From NCBI RefSeq assembly GCF_030690045.1, contig NZ_JAUYHK010000010.1:124001-188000 (forward strand): a stretch of DNA of 64,000 bases, given 5' to 3'. A program made the position numbers and the translations under genes. A model generated the notes under the pieces. It was given only the letters and a program-made list of their open reading frames with translations. It made no database searches and was not told the origin of the DNA. Source of the stretch: Thalassospira sp. (lineage in GTDB: Bacteria; Pseudomonadota; Alphaproteobacteria; Rhodospirillales; Thalassospiraceae). Of the stretch, positions 27,253 through 36,556 are shown in pieces (positions within the stretch are counted from its first letter, which is position 1; each line of letters begins with the position of its first letter).

Positions 27253-27278
27253 CATCGACATACGCGATGCAAAGTCAA
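27253..27278 (+). repeat. 26-bp direct repeat, right copy
   Basis: Same sequence as 25217-25242 apart from two adjacent bases. It lies between the toxin gene and the amino acid ABC operon; start-to-start distance is 2036 bp. Confidence 0.7.
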
Positions 27279-27284
27279 CTTCCT

Positions 27285-28013
27285 TCAACCCAACCCACCC
27301 ACAAACTGCGCCAGTTCTGCCGTTTTCGGGCTGGCGAAAACGTCTTCGGGTTTGCCGGTTTCATGAATGCGGCCCTGATGCATGAATACCAGCTTGTCGC
27401 ACACTTCGCGGGCAAAGCGCATTTCGTGTGTCACCATCACCAGCGTCATGCCTTCTTCGGCCAGTTTGCGCACCACTGCCAAAACCTCATTCACCAGTTC
27501 CGGGTCCAGGGCCGATGTGACCTCGTCGCACAACAGCACACGGGGCTTCATCGCAAGCGCCCTTGCAATCGCCACGCGCTGTTGCTGCCCGCCTGAAAGC
27601 TGATCGGGATAATGCAGCATCTTGTCGGCAAGCCCGACCTTGGCCAGCATTTCCTCTGCAATCACCTTGGCCTCGGCTTTGGATTGTTTCTTGACGACCT
27701 GCGGCGACAACATGACATTTTCAAGGGCGGTGTAATGCGGAAACAGATTGAATTGCTGAAACACCATCCCGACATTCAGGCGCAAGTCGCGCAAATCGGT
27801 ATCCTTGTCGCCAATCTTTTTGCCCGCCACCATGATCGTGCCGTCATCAATGGTTTCAAGGCCGTTGATGGTGCGCAGCAATGTGCTTTTGCCCGATCCG
27901 CTGCGCCCGATCAGGGCAATTACCTGCCCCTCGTCAATGGTCAGGTCAATGCCTTTCAGAACTTCCACATCGCCAAAACTTTTGTAAATCGCATGCAGTT
28001 CAACGAGCGACAT
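27285..28013 (-). CDS. Polar amino acid ABC transporter ATP-binding protein
   Basis: 242 residues, GlnQ/HisP type. Walker A GRSGSGKST (about 36-44), Q-loop FQQFNLFPH, signature LSGGQQQR, Walker B VLLCDEVTSALDP (Glu present, Cys in place of Phe) and H-loop VTHEM are complete. It powers the two permeases encoded just upstream, whose second gene it overlaps by 14 bp. Confidence 0.95.
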   Translation of the reverse strand: MSLVELHAIYKSFGDVEVLKGIDLTIDEGQVIALIGRSGSGKSTLLRTINGLETIDDGTIMVAGKKIGDKDTDLRDLRLNVGMVFQQFNLFPHYTALENVMLSPQVVKKQSKAEAKVIAEEMLAKVGLADKMLHYPDQLSGGQQQRVAIARALAMKPRVLLCDEVTSALDPELVNEVLAVVRKLAEEGMTLVMVTHEMRFAREVCDKLVFMHQGRIHETGKPEDVFASPKTAELAQFVGGLG

Positions 28014-28650
28014 GGAGCTTTCCTTCCAGATGGCGGGCATAAAGCGAGAGCGGATAACAAATGATAAAATAATACAGCGCGACACAGCCATAGACCGTAA
28101 AGGGCGCAAAGGTGGCATTGGTGATCATGGTGCCCGCCTTGGTCAGTTCGACAAAGCCGATGATCGAGGTCAGGGCCGTACCCTTGACCACCTGCACCGA
28201 AAACCCGACGGTCGGCGCAATTGCAATGCGCATCGCCTGCGGCAGGATGATCCAGCGCATCTGTTCGCGAAAATTCATGCCAAGGCTGGCCGAGGCCTCC
28301 CACTGCCCCTTGCCAATCGCCTCGACACAACCACGCCAGATTTCCGCCAGAAACGCGCTGGTAAACAATGTCAGCGCCAATGTCGCCGCCATCCATGGCG
28401 ATACATCGATGCCGATCAAAGGCAGGCCGAAAAACACCAGAAACAACTGCATCAAAAGCGGCGTGCCCTGAAACAGTTCGACATAGCCAATGGTCAACCG
28501 CACCAGCCACCGCCGCCCAGATACCCGCAGCATCAGAATCAGCAACCCGACAATCCCGCCACAGACAAACGCAATCAGCGACAGCAACACCGTCCAGCGC
28601 GCCGCCAGCATCAGATTATAAACAATGACCCCAAGCGTAAAATCAGACAT
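28000..28650 (-). CDS. Amino acid ABC transporter permease
   Basis: 216 residues, HisM/GlnP family, with about five membrane helices and the coupling (EAA) segment EASASLGMNFREQMRWIILPQA. YVELFQGTPLLMQLF near residue 56 is the family's characteristic second-helix stretch. It overlaps both neighbours (14 bp with the ATPase, 8 bp with the other permease), so the operon is translated as a block. Confidence 0.94.
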   Translation of the reverse strand: MSDFTLGVIVYNLMLAARWTVLLSLIAFVCGGIVGLLILMLRVSGRRWLVRLTIGYVELFQGTPLLMQLFLVFFGLPLIGIDVSPWMAATLALTLFTSAFLAEIWRGCVEAIGKGQWEASASLGMNFREQMRWIILPQAMRIAIAPTVGFSVQVVKGTALTSIIGFVELTKAGTMITNATFAPFTVYGCVALYYFIICYPLSLYARHLEGKLHVAR

Positions 28651-29314
28651 GGCGGCGACGCTCGAACATGCGGTTTCCGATCTTTTTCAACAACCAGCGC
28701 AGCACAATCGACATCACCAGATACAGCCCGGCAACGACAAAATAGACCTCAAACGCCCGGAAATTGCGCGACTGGATGTAATTGGCGGCAAAGGTCAGTT
28801 CCTCGGCGGCAATCTGCGAACATACCGACGATCCCAACATCACAATGACAATCTGGCTGGACAAGGCCGGCCAGATTTTTTTAAGGGCGGGTAAAATCAC
28901 CACATATCGGAAAATCTGCACCCGGTTCATCGCAAGACTGGCGGCCGCCTCAATCTGCCCCCTGGGGATCGATTGAATCCCCGCCCGGATGATTTCGGTG
29001 GAATAGGCACCCAGATTGACGACCATCGCCAAAACGGCGGCCTCAAACTCGCCCATGCGCACACCAAGGGCGGGCAACCCGAAAAAGATAAAAAACAATT
29101 GCACCAAAAACGGGGTATTGCGGATCAGTTCGACATAAATGCCGACAATCGGGCTGATCACCGGGGTTTTTGCCGACCGCGCCCATGCGCCCAACGTGCC
29201 CAGCGCCACCCCGAACACCGCACCGATAACCGTCAACTCGGTTGTCAGGACAATCCCGTGCAACAGCATATCCCAATAAGGCAGGATCGTACTGAAATCG
29301 AATTTATATGCCAT
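28643..29314 (-). CDS. Amino acid ABC transporter permease
   Basis: 223 residues, second HisQ/GlnP-type permease. YVELIRNTPFLVQLFFIFFGLP and the EAA loop EAAASLAMNRVQIFRYVVILPA (each over conserved positions) identify it. The heterodimer with the neighbouring permease forms the membrane channel. The start MAYKFDFS is in register with the family; an upstream frame adds 23 unrelated residues. It follows the binding-protein gene by 35 bp. Confidence 0.94.
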   Translation of the reverse strand: MAYKFDFSTILPYWDMLLHGIVLTTELTVIGAVFGVALGTLGAWARSAKTPVISPIVGIYVELIRNTPFLVQLFFIFFGLPALGVRMGEFEAAVLAMVVNLGAYSTEIIRAGIQSIPRGQIEAAASLAMNRVQIFRYVVILPALKKIWPALSSQIVIVMLGSSVCSQIAAEELTFAANYIQSRNFRAFEVYFVVAGLYLVMSIVLRWLLKKIGNRMFERRRHV

Positions 29315-29349
29315 CGGTGCGGTCCGGTTTGAAAGACGAAAGGTCTGGT

Positions 29350-30141
29350 TTACAGATCGGCTGGCAGGCTGATGCCCAGCCATTTCTGCGAAATCGCTTC
29401 CAGACGGCCATCGGTTTTGGCTACGGCAATGATCTCGTTCACCTTGGCCTGAAATGCCGGTTCTTCCTTGTTCAGCCCGACATAGCAGGGCGAATTCTTG
29501 ATCAGGAATTTCGGTTCCGGTTTTTTAGGCGGATTGCGTTCGATAATGGCCGCGGCGACGACATTGCCGGTCGCCACCAGATCAACCTGCCCGGACAAAA
29601 ACGCCGAAATCGTCCCGTTATTATCTTCATAACGTTTGATATCGGCATCCGCCGGGGCAATTTTGGTCAGTTCCAGATCTTCGATTGATCCACGCGTCAC
29701 ACCAACCGTTTTGCCCGACAATCCGGCTGCATCCGAAACCTCGATATCGGCAGGGCCGAAAACGCCGTTAAAGAACGGGGCATAGGCATCGGAAAAATCA
29801 ATCACCGCTTCACGTTCGGCATTTTTGCCCAGGCTGGAAATCACCAGATCAACCTTGCCTGTCGTCAGATACGGAATGCGGTTGGTGCTGGCAACCGGGA
29901 CAATTTCAACGGCAACACCCAGATCATTGGCAATCAGGGCCGCCATATCAACATCATACCCTTGTGCGGTCATATCCGCCCCGACCGAGCCAAAAGGCGG
30001 AAAATCCTGTGGCACCGCCACCTTCAAAACACCTGCATCAGCAATCGATTTCAACGCGCCATCGGCCGCCGTCGCCGCCCCTGGCAGCACCACCGCCATT
30101 GCCATCGCCACAATCGCGGATTTGATCTTTTTATGCATCAC
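29350..30141 (-). CDS. Amino acid ABC transporter substrate-binding protein
   Basis: 263 residues with a Sec signal peptide (cleavage near ATAADG) and the SBP_bac_3 fold: LKVAVPQDFPPFG, QGYDVDMAALIANDLG, NRIPYLTTGKVDLVISS and KTVGVTRGS. The Asp/Arg ligand pocket typical for alpha-amino acids (R in NRIPYL..., T-R-G) is present, but the specific ligand cannot be assigned. First gene of a leftward SBP-permease-permease-ATPase operon, divergent from a FadR-type regulator. Confidence 0.92.
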   Translation of the reverse strand: MMHKKIKSAIVAMAMAVVLPGAATAADGALKSIADAGVLKVAVPQDFPPFGSVGADMTAQGYDVDMAALIANDLGVAVEIVPVASTNRIPYLTTGKVDLVISSLGKNAEREAVIDFSDAYAPFFNGVFGPADIEVSDAAGLSGKTVGVTRGSIEDLELTKIAPADADIKRYEDNNGTISAFLSGQVDLVATGNVVAAAIIERNPPKKPEPKFLIKNSPCYVGLNKEEPAFQAKVNEIIAVAKTDGRLEAISQKWLGISLPADL

Positions 30142-30200
30142 TCAGCCTCTACCCGTTCTGATCATGCCCGCTTCGCCCCGGCCCGTCCGCAGCACGCAAG

Positions 30201-30217
30201 CATGTTTTTTAAACATG
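30201..30217. promoter_or_regulatory. 17-bp palindrome upstream of SBP gene
   Basis: CATGTTT and AAACATG flank TTT exactly, 60 bp upstream of the binding-protein start. Confidence 0.4.
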
Positions 30218-30241
30218 AATAATAACTGACTAAATTTTATG

Positions 30242-30255
30242 CTATTGTCCAATAG
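30242..30255. promoter_or_regulatory. 14-bp palindrome in divergent promoter
   Basis: CTATTG and CAATAG flank TC. It sits mid-way between the ABC operon and the GntR gene and resembles FadR-subfamily half-sites. Confidence 0.35.
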
Positions 30256-30343
30256 TAATTTGAATACCAAAACTGCAAAAACTACGTATTCCAATTTTTA
30301 TGTATATATTTCTTGGATTTATTTGATTTTCAGGGAATTATAT

Positions 30344-30356
30344 CTGGTCTGACCAG
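30344..30356 (+). promoter_or_regulatory. FadR-type operator
   Basis: CTGGTC-T-GACCAG is a perfect inverted repeat containing TGGT-N3-ACCA, the core of FadR-subfamily operators. It ends 16 bp before the GntR gene start, so autorepression is likely. Confidence 0.6.
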
Positions 30357-30372
30357 TTGCAAAGGATTTCCA

Positions 30373-31050
30373 ATGCCCCGCGCCCTTTCCGCGCCCGAAC
30401 ATGCCGCCCGCCGCATTCGGGAACTGATTAAAACCAAAAACTTGCAGGCCGGGGACAGCCTGCCGGGGCAGCGCGACCTTGCCCGCGATCTCGGCATCAG
30501 CCGCGCCAGCCTGCGCGAGGCCCTCGCCACCCTCGAAGCCCTCGGTCTGGTGCGAATCCGCGCCGCCAAGGGGGCTTTTGTCGCCGACCCCTCCACCCGG
30601 CAATTGCCCAGCGGCGACCATGCAAGGCACGCCGCCCAAGTCTATCAGTTCCGCCTTGCCATCGAACCCTATGTTGCCGGGCTGGCGGCCCAATCGCGCA
30701 GCCGCGATCATCTTGATGCATTGACCGCCAGCATTGCCGACATGGCCGACGCCCTCAAACAGGATGACCTGATCACCGCCTCGCGCGCCGATATCGAATT
30801 TCATCAGATTTTGCTGGGCGCATCGGGCAACCCGATGTTTGGCGAGGCAATGGCCCCCGCCGCCGACACCATCCACGAAAACCAGATGCTGCCCTTCGCC
30901 AACCCGGCAGCAATCAGCGCCCCCTTGCGCGAACATGAACAGATTTTACGCTATATCCGCGACCGCAACCCGTCGGGTGCCCGCGACGCCATGCATTTCC
31001 ATGTGCTGAGTGCCGCCACCCGGGCAGGTATTGCCTTTTTGCGCCCGTAA
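30373..31050 (+). CDS. GntR/FadR family transcriptional regulator
   Basis: 225 residues: winged helix-turn-helix (about 8-72; DSLPGQRDLARDLGISRASLREALATLEALGLV spans the recognition helix) and an FCD ligand domain (about 90-215) with the metal-ligand pattern D...H...H (EFHQILL, HEQILRYI, HFHVLSAA). AAAGGA precedes the ATG. With a TGGT/ACCA operator before it and the divergent amino acid ABC operon, it likely controls both. Confidence 0.9.
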   Translation: MPRALSAPEHAARRIRELIKTKNLQAGDSLPGQRDLARDLGISRASLREALATLEALGLVRIRAAKGAFVADPSTRQLPSGDHARHAAQVYQFRLAIEPYVAGLAAQSRSRDHLDALTASIADMADALKQDDLITASRADIEFHQILLGASGNPMFGEAMAPAADTIHENQMLPFANPAAISAPLREHEQILRYIRDRNPSGARDAMHFHVLSAATRAGIAFLRP

Positions 31051-31106
31051 TCCTGCGCGCGGCCCCATGGCAGAGCAGAATCGATCCAGCGAAACGCCCC
31101 AAAACA

Positions 31107-31138
31107 AAACCCCCGCCCGGTTTCCCGGACAGGGGTTT
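31107..31138 (-). terminator. Terminator of the cold-shock gene
   Basis: On the minus strand AAACCCC and GGGGTTT close a stem with inner CCGG pairs, followed by a T-rich tract. It lies 38 bp after the csp stop codon. Confidence 0.65.
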
Positions 31139-31176
31139 CGCACATTCGCAGCCGTCCCGAAGGACAGAAAGCCGAA

Positions 31177-31386
31177 TTAGGCAGCGGTCAGATCGTCAGC
31201 CGAAACGCGGCCCGAACGTGAGTCGGTGCGCAGTTCGTAGTTGATCTTGTCGCCTTCCTGCGGGTGGCTCATGCCAGCGCGTTCAACGGCGCTGATGTGC
31301 AGGAACACGTCATTTCCGCCTTCGTCCGGCTGAATGAAACCAAAGCCTTTGGTTGCGTTAAACCATTTTACGGTACCAGTTGCCAT
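31177..31386 (-). CDS. cspA: Cold-shock protein (CspA family)
   Basis: 69 residues, a single cold-shock domain with both RNA-binding motifs: RNP1 KGFGFIQ and RNP2 DVFLHISAV. It binds single-stranded RNA and melts secondary structure. It follows the DEAD-box helicase on the same strand by 81 bp; a shared role in RNA remodelling at low temperature is plausible. An AAGGAGAG ribosome site precedes it. Confidence 0.95.
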   Translation of the reverse strand: MATGTVKWFNATKGFGFIQPDEGGNDVFLHISAVERAGMSHPQEGDKINYELRTDSRSGRVSADDLTAA

Positions 31387-31467
31387 TTTAATCTCTCCTT
31401 GAGTATAGTTGGCCCAAACTGTCAGACAAAACCCCGCGTGGGTCCTGCCCGTCTTTTTTGGAAATCT

Positions 31468-33216
31468 TCAGGCGACAGAGCGCCCGGTGCGATTTCCGGT
31501 ACTTGCCCGGCGACGATCATTCCCCGAAGGCCCGGAGGCCTTGCCGGTACGGGCGGCATTACCGCCCGCTGATCCCGCCGAATTTCCAGATTTTCTGCCA
31601 TTTCCGTTGGCCTTGCCCAGAAACGCGACATTCGACGCGATCTTGTTCTGGCCTTCAGAAGCAGCATTGTTGCGATTGCCGTTTTGACCGGCATTGCCAT
31701 TTGACCGTGCCGGACGGTCACCATTGGGGCGGGCATTGGACTTGCCATTCCCGTTCCCAAACACTGCGCCGCCATTGCCGCCGTCCTGGTCGCGCGGAGC
31801 GTCCCGACGGGTCGTGTCACGTTGCTGCGCAGCAGCGGCGTCATTTCGTTTCAGCCCGCCCTTGTAACGGGACGCGGCAGCGGCCTGATTGGCCGAACCG
31901 GTTGAAGCATCGCGGCCTTCGGCTGTGCGATTGCCACCAGATGCCGCCGGGCGTTGGCCGCCCCGGCTGTTCTGGTTGCGACCGCCGCCATTGCGGCCAT
32001 TCCGCCCGGCACCATCCCCGCGATTGTCACGCCCCCGGCCAGAAGGCCGGGTTTCTGCCGCAATCGCTTCCTGCGCTGCGGCTTCCTTGGCGTCACGACG
32101 ATCAATCGACGGGATGCTTTGACGGGTGGTGCGTTCGATATCTTTCAGCAAGCTGCGCTCGTCATCGGCGCAAAAGGCAATGGCCGTGCCAACCGCCCCG
32201 GCGCGCGCGGTGCGGCCGATCCGGTGGACATAGCTTTCAGGCACATTGGGTAATTCGTAATTGACGACATGGGTCACGCCATCAACATCAATGCCGCGTG
32301 CGGCAATGTCGGTCGCGACCAGAACGCGGGTCTGACCATCCTTGAAGGCGGCCAAGGCACGTTCACGCTGATTCTGGCTTTTATTGCCATGAATGGCAGC
32401 CGCACTGATCTTGCAGGATTCCAGATGCCGGGCCACACGGTCCGCCCCGCGTTTGGTGCGGGTGAAAACCAGGGTCCGGGCAAATTCCGGCGCATCGAGC
32501 AATTCAGACAGCAAATTGCGCTTGCGTGATGATTCGATGAAATAAACGCTTTGGCTGACGCGCTCGGCCGTGGTGGCAACCGGGGTCACCGATACCTTGA
32601 CAGGATCGCGCAGCATATCCCCGGCCAGCTGCCCGATCTGGGTCGGCATGGTGGCAGAGAAAAACAGGTTCTGGCGGCTTTTCGGCAGCATTTTGACAAT
32701 GCGTTTGATCGGCGGCAAAAAACCAAGATCCAGCATATGATCGGCTTCGTCCAGCACAACCACTTCAACCGCATCAAGCCGCAGCTTGCCGCTATCGACA
32801 TGGTCCAGCAAACGCCCCGGTGTTGCCACCAGAACGTCAACGCCCGGCGTAATCGCCTTGATTTGCGGCCCGGCAGAAACACCGCCAACCACAACGGCAA
32901 CGGTCAGTTTCAGGAAACGACCATAGGCGCGAAAACTTTCGCCAATCTGGGCGGCCAACTCGCGGGTCGGTGCCAGAACCAGCACACGACAGCTTTTGGC
33001 CGGGGTGCGGGTGGTGGATTTGGACAAACGGTCAAGGATTGGCAGGGCAAATGCGGCAGTTTTGCCGGTACCCGTCTGGGCGATGCCCAAAAGATCCTTG
33101 CCTTGAAGAAGGGAGGGAATCGCCTGCGCCTGGATCGGCGTGGGCTTGTCATAGCCTTCGTGCGTCAGGGCGCGAAGGACGGGCTCGGCGAGGCCGAGAT
33201 CCGAAAATTGGGTCAA
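31468..33216 (-). CDS. DEAD-box RNA helicase (RhlE-like) with long N/R/G-rich tail
   Basis: 582 residues. The helicase core (1-370) shows the Q motif PTPIQAQAIP, AQTGTGKT (46-53), DEAD (156-159), SAT and HRIGRTARAG (331-340). Residues from about 375 form a low-complexity tail rich in Asn, Arg, Gly and Ser (GRDNRGDGAGRNGRNGGGR-like runs), probably disordered and RNA-binding. RhlE/DeaD helicases act in ribosome assembly and cold adaptation, which fits the csp gene just downstream. Confidence 0.93.
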   Translation of the reverse strand: MTQFSDLGLAEPVLRALTHEGYDKPTPIQAQAIPSLLQGKDLLGIAQTGTGKTAAFALPILDRLSKSTTRTPAKSCRVLVLAPTRELAAQIGESFRAYGRFLKLTVAVVVGGVSAGPQIKAITPGVDVLVATPGRLLDHVDSGKLRLDAVEVVVLDEADHMLDLGFLPPIKRIVKMLPKSRQNLFFSATMPTQIGQLAGDMLRDPVKVSVTPVATTAERVSQSVYFIESSRKRNLLSELLDAPEFARTLVFTRTKRGADRVARHLESCKISAAAIHGNKSQNQRERALAAFKDGQTRVLVATDIAARGIDVDGVTHVVNYELPNVPESYVHRIGRTARAGAVGTAIAFCADDERSLLKDIERTTRQSIPSIDRRDAKEAAAQEAIAAETRPSGRGRDNRGDGAGRNGRNGGGRNQNSRGGQRPAASGGNRTAEGRDASTGSANQAAAASRYKGGLKRNDAAAAQQRDTTRRDAPRDQDGGNGGAVFGNGNGKSNARPNGDRPARSNGNAGQNGNRNNAASEGQNKIASNVAFLGKANGNGRKSGNSAGSAGGNAARTGKASGPSGNDRRRASTGNRTGRSVA

Positions 33217-33713
33217 AAAATAGGTCTCTTAAGTTCTTCGGCAGCAGACAAACAGGGAATCGGCCCCAAGTTAATTTTAAACAGGTCTGCGCGATGCATC
33301 TTCCTGGGAAAAGCCCGCGTAGTAGGGCCGTTCAGTGCGGTTATTCCACGATATACTCACAAGCCTGAAACTGAAAAACAGTTCCCTCTACGCTACCGGA
33401 GCAATCGAATGACGGCCCCACCATGCGCAGAGTTTTGCAAGCTTGTCAAACAGGATATTTGCAACACCCCCGAACCATGTGAACAAAATCATGCAATGAC
33501 AATAACGTACCGCGTTGCTGTGCGCTGTATGTCTCCTAAAGGGCAGGCGAATAGAGAGTAAGTTCTCCGCCAAAACTTCATTCAAAAATGAGTCACGATC
33601 CAGATATTGAAATTCCCTCTGCGCACAATCACATAAGACATATCTAAAACAGGCAGTCATTCCACAATCGCGCATTGCGATGCGCAGCTATGCCATAATG
33701 ACAGGGGTACATC
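33217..33713. other. 497-bp intergenic region before chemoreceptor
   Basis: The left part is probably the promoter and leader of the helicase. A 50-codon frame at 33409-33561 (+) with five cysteines and a GGAG upstream is seen but has no recognisable similarity. A small palindrome lies at 33670. Composition is more AT-rich than the flanking genes. Confidence 0.4.
33670..33685. promoter_or_regulatory. GCGCAT-N4-ATGCGC palindrome
   Basis: A perfect 6-bp inverted repeat with TGCG centre, ending 28 bp before the GTG start of the chemoreceptor; an operator or a leader-RNA hairpin. Confidence 0.3.
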
Positions 33714-35789
33714 GTGTTTGGAACGTCGATCTCGCGATTGATTATCGTGCTGCAAGGCATTTTGCTTGTTGGTTTTGTCGGCGTCATGGCGATTGTCGCC
33801 GTGCTCAGTTGGCGGGATGCCACGGATGCCTCCAATATTCTGGATGCCACCACCACCGACAAATTGCTGTTTGATGCCATGATCGGCGTCCGCCAACAAA
33901 TCGCCAGCACCCAAACCGCGATTGTCTCGCGCGACGATCTGGTATCCGCCCTTGGCGACACCCGCAGCATTGCCGATACCAGCTTTCAGTCCGCCCTTTC
34001 GGCGATGGCCGCCCTCGACATTCCCGGCAAGGATGCGCAGGTCAGTACCCTCGAAGCCGCATGGCGGGAGATGAAACAGCGCGAGGCGCAGATCGACGCC
34101 CTTGCCTCCACCCCGAAAGCCGATCGTGACCTGAAAGCAGCCGCCCCGTGGTCCGACGCCGTGCGCGGCGTGGTCAATGCGATTTCGGACGCCTCGTTGC
34201 TGGTCGGCAACAATGTCCGGCTTCTGGACCCCTTTGTCGCAGAAATGATCCAGATTCGCCGCTCTGCCTGGCAGGTGCGCGACCATTACGGATCGCAATG
34301 TTCACTGTTGCGTCCCTTCATTTCCCAAAACCAGCCCCTGACCGTCGAGGCGCTGTCAAAATGGCAAAACGGCATTGGTTCCTATCAGGTGGCGTGGGGG
34401 GCGATTGATTTGCTGCTGGCGCGTCCCGGCGCACCGGCGCAACTGGTCGCCGCCGTCGCCAGCGCCCAAAAAGCAACCGCCGACGCCCAAGGCAGCATGA
34501 ATACACTGGTCGAAAAACTCGACAATAGCGGCCAGCCCGTCATCGCGCCGGTCGAATATACCGCCATGTGCAATGGTCCGTTCGATAGAATCGTCGATAT
34601 CGGCCATATGGCAATGGACGAAGCCGTCACGCATGGCAAAAATGCGCTGGCCACAGCGCAGGTCGTTCTGGGCTTTTCCGCCCTGACCCTTCTTCTGGTT
34701 CTGGCATTATCGTTTTTCGCCATCACCTCGGTTTTGCGGCGTTTCTCGCGCCCGATCAGCATCCTGATGACGGCGGTTGGCAAATTGTCGATGCGCCATT
34801 TCGCCGAACCGGTCCCGGCCCTGCCCTATCCCGATGAACTGGGCCGCCTGTCCACAGCCCTTGAAGAACTGCGCCACAACGCCCTTGAGGCCGAACGCCT
34901 TCAGGCAGAACAACAGGCCCAGCAACAACATCAGATCGAACGTGGCGAAAAACTGGCCACCGCCGTCAGCAGCTTTGAACGCGGCATTTCGCGCGTTGTC
35001 ACTGCGGTGCGCGATGCCTCCATCCATATGCAGGCCAATGCACAAAATCTTTCGGTTCTTGCCGAAGACGCCAACAGCCGGTCTGTCACGGTTGCCCATG
35101 CCTCCGAAGAAGCATCGGGCAATGTCCAGACCGTCGCCGCCGCCTCCGAAGAACTCAGCGCCTCGATCAGCGAGGTCAACCAGCAGATCAACAATTCATC
35201 GCGCATGGCTACCGAAGCCGTGGGCGAGGTAGACCGCACCAATGAAAGCTTCGAGGATCTCAAGACCGCCGCCGAAAAGATCGGTGCCGTGGTCGAACTG
35301 ATCCAGAATATCGCCTCCCAGACCAATTTGCTGGCGCTGAACGCCACCATTGAATCGGCCCGGGCGGGCGAAGCGGGCAAAGGCTTTGCCGTCGTCGCCA
35401 ACGAGGTCAAAACGCTGGCGACCCAGACCCACAAGGCGACCGAGGATATCTCCGCCCAGATCGCCGGAATGCAATCGGCCGTTGGCGGCTGCATCACCGC
35501 CATTGCCACCATCGGTCATAAAATCCGCACTATTGACGAAGCCATCTCGGCGATTTCAGCGGCGACCGAGGAACAATCCTCTGCCACCCAGGAAATCGCC
35601 CGCAATGTCCAGCATGCCGCCGCCGGCACGGCAGAGGTTTCCGATAACATCTCGTCGGTCACGGAAATGGCGGGCAAAACCGGCCTGCTCTCGTCCGATG
35701 TTCTCGAAGCCTCCTCGCAATTGTCCGCACAGGCCGATGCGTTGGGGCAGGAGGTCGAACATTTCCTGACCGAAGTCCGGGCGATCTGA
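33714..35789 (+). CDS. Methyl-accepting chemotaxis protein with large helical sensor
   Basis: 691 residues starting at GTG. An N-terminal helix (about 8-32), a long all-alpha periplasmic sensor (about 35-310) with two Cys (SQCSLL, AMCNGP), second helix (about 312-340, [19 protein letters not shown]), HAMP ([18 protein letters not shown]) and MCP domain with [24 protein letters not shown] over two stretches. The sensor resembles NIT/4HB-type helical domains, but the ligand is unknown. Terminator at 35813 follows. Confidence 0.9.
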   Translation: MFGTSISRLIIVLQGILLVGFVGVMAIVAVLSWRDATDASNILDATTTDKLLFDAMIGVRQQIASTQTAIVSRDDLVSALGDTRSIADTSFQSALSAMAALDIPGKDAQVSTLEAAWREMKQREAQIDALASTPKADRDLKAAAPWSDAVRGVVNAISDASLLVGNNVRLLDPFVAEMIQIRRSAWQVRDHYGSQCSLLRPFISQNQPLTVEALSKWQNGIGSYQVAWGAIDLLLARPGAPAQLVAAVASAQKATADAQGSMNTLVEKLDNSGQPVIAPVEYTAMCNGPFDRIVDIGHMAMDEAVTHGKNALATAQVVLGFSALTLLLVLALSFFAITSVLRRFSRPISILMTAVGKLSMRHFAEPVPALPYPDELGRLSTALEELRHNALEAERLQAEQQAQQQHQIERGEKLATAVSSFERGISRVVTAVRDASIHMQANAQNLSVLAEDANSRSVTVAHASEEASGNVQTVAAASEELSASISEVNQQINNSSRMATEAVGEVDRTNESFEDLKTAAEKIGAVVELIQNIASQTNLLALNATIESARAGEAGKGFAVVANEVKTLATQTHKATEDISAQIAGMQSAVGGCITAIATIGHKIRTIDEAISAISAATEEQSSATQEIARNVQHAAAGTAEVSDNISSVTEMAGKTGLLSSDVLEASSQLSAQADALGQEVEHFLTEVRAI

Positions 35790-35812
35790 CCCCGCCCATC
35801 CCGTTCCCGATC

Positions 35813-35840
35813 AGGCCCGGCATCCCCGCCGGGCCTTTTT
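35813..35840 (+). terminator. Terminator of chemoreceptor gene
   Basis: AGGCCCGGC (35813-35821) and GCCGGGCCT (35828-35836) form a stem followed by TTTT. Confidence 0.88.
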
Positions 35841-35909
35841 CTTGACGCCCCTGCCCCGGCGGCGCAAAAGCAATAAAACGATATGACGGCACAAAGGGGA
35901 TCAGACACA

Positions 35910-36554
35910 ATGACAGAATACACCGGCCCGGAATCCATCGGTGGCAAGTCGGTTTTGTTCGTGATGGCCGCCCGGCCCGAATATGGCCCGCATTTGCAAG
36001 CCCGCATCCGCCCCCTGATGACCGGGATCGGCCCGGTCGAGGCCGCCGTCAATCTGACCAGCGTCCTTGCCGGATGCCATGCCAAAGGGGAACGCCCCGA
36101 TCTGGTCGTCTCATTGGGTTCCGCCGGATCGCGCAGCCTGCAACAGGCCGAAATCTATCAGGCAACCTCGGTATCCTACCGCGATATGGATGCCTCGGCC
36201 CTTGGCTTTGAAAAGGGCCGGACCCCCTTGCTGGATCTGCCTGCCATTCTTGATATGCCCCTGCGCATTCCGGGCATTGCCCCGGCGCGGCTGTCCACCG
36301 GCGCCAATATTGTGTCGGGGGCCGCCTATGACGGCATTGATGCCGATATGGTCGATATGGAAACCTTTGCCGTCCTGCGGGCCTGCCACAAATTCAATCT
36401 GCCGCTGATCGGGTTGCGCGGCATTTCCGATGGCGTGGCCGAATTGAAACATATCGGCGACTGGACCGAATATCTGCATATCATCGATGAAAAACTGGCG
36501 GATGCGGTCGATCGTCTCGAAACCGCAATCCGCCAGCAAGTCATTGTCCTGTAA
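35910..36554 (+). CDS. 5'-methylthioadenosine/S-adenosylhomocysteine nucleosidase-like protein
   Basis: 214 residues of the PNP/MTAN fold. MTGIGPVEAAVNLT, VVSLGSAGS, the ligand segment DADMVDMETFAVLRA (with the Met-Glu that contacts ribose) and LRGISDGV are in family order. It would cleave adenine from MTA or SAH. The start at 35910 is preceded by AAGGGG; an ATG nine codons earlier is less likely. The gene ends 2 bp from the convergent NPC-repeat gene. Confidence 0.87.
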   Translation: MTEYTGPESIGGKSVLFVMAARPEYGPHLQARIRPLMTGIGPVEAAVNLTSVLAGCHAKGERPDLVVSLGSAGSRSLQQAEIYQATSVSYRDMDASALGFEKGRTPLLDLPAILDMPLRIPGIAPARLSTGANIVSGAAYDGIDADMVDMETFAVLRACHKFNLPLIGLRGISDGVAELKHIGDWTEYLHIIDEKLADAVDRLETAIRQQVIVL

Positions 36555-36556
36555 TC

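Noticed and set aside
33409-33561. 50-codon Cys-containing frame
   Set aside because: Has a weak ribosome site but no similarity, no partner gene and lies in a promoter-rich gap; evidence too thin for a gene call.
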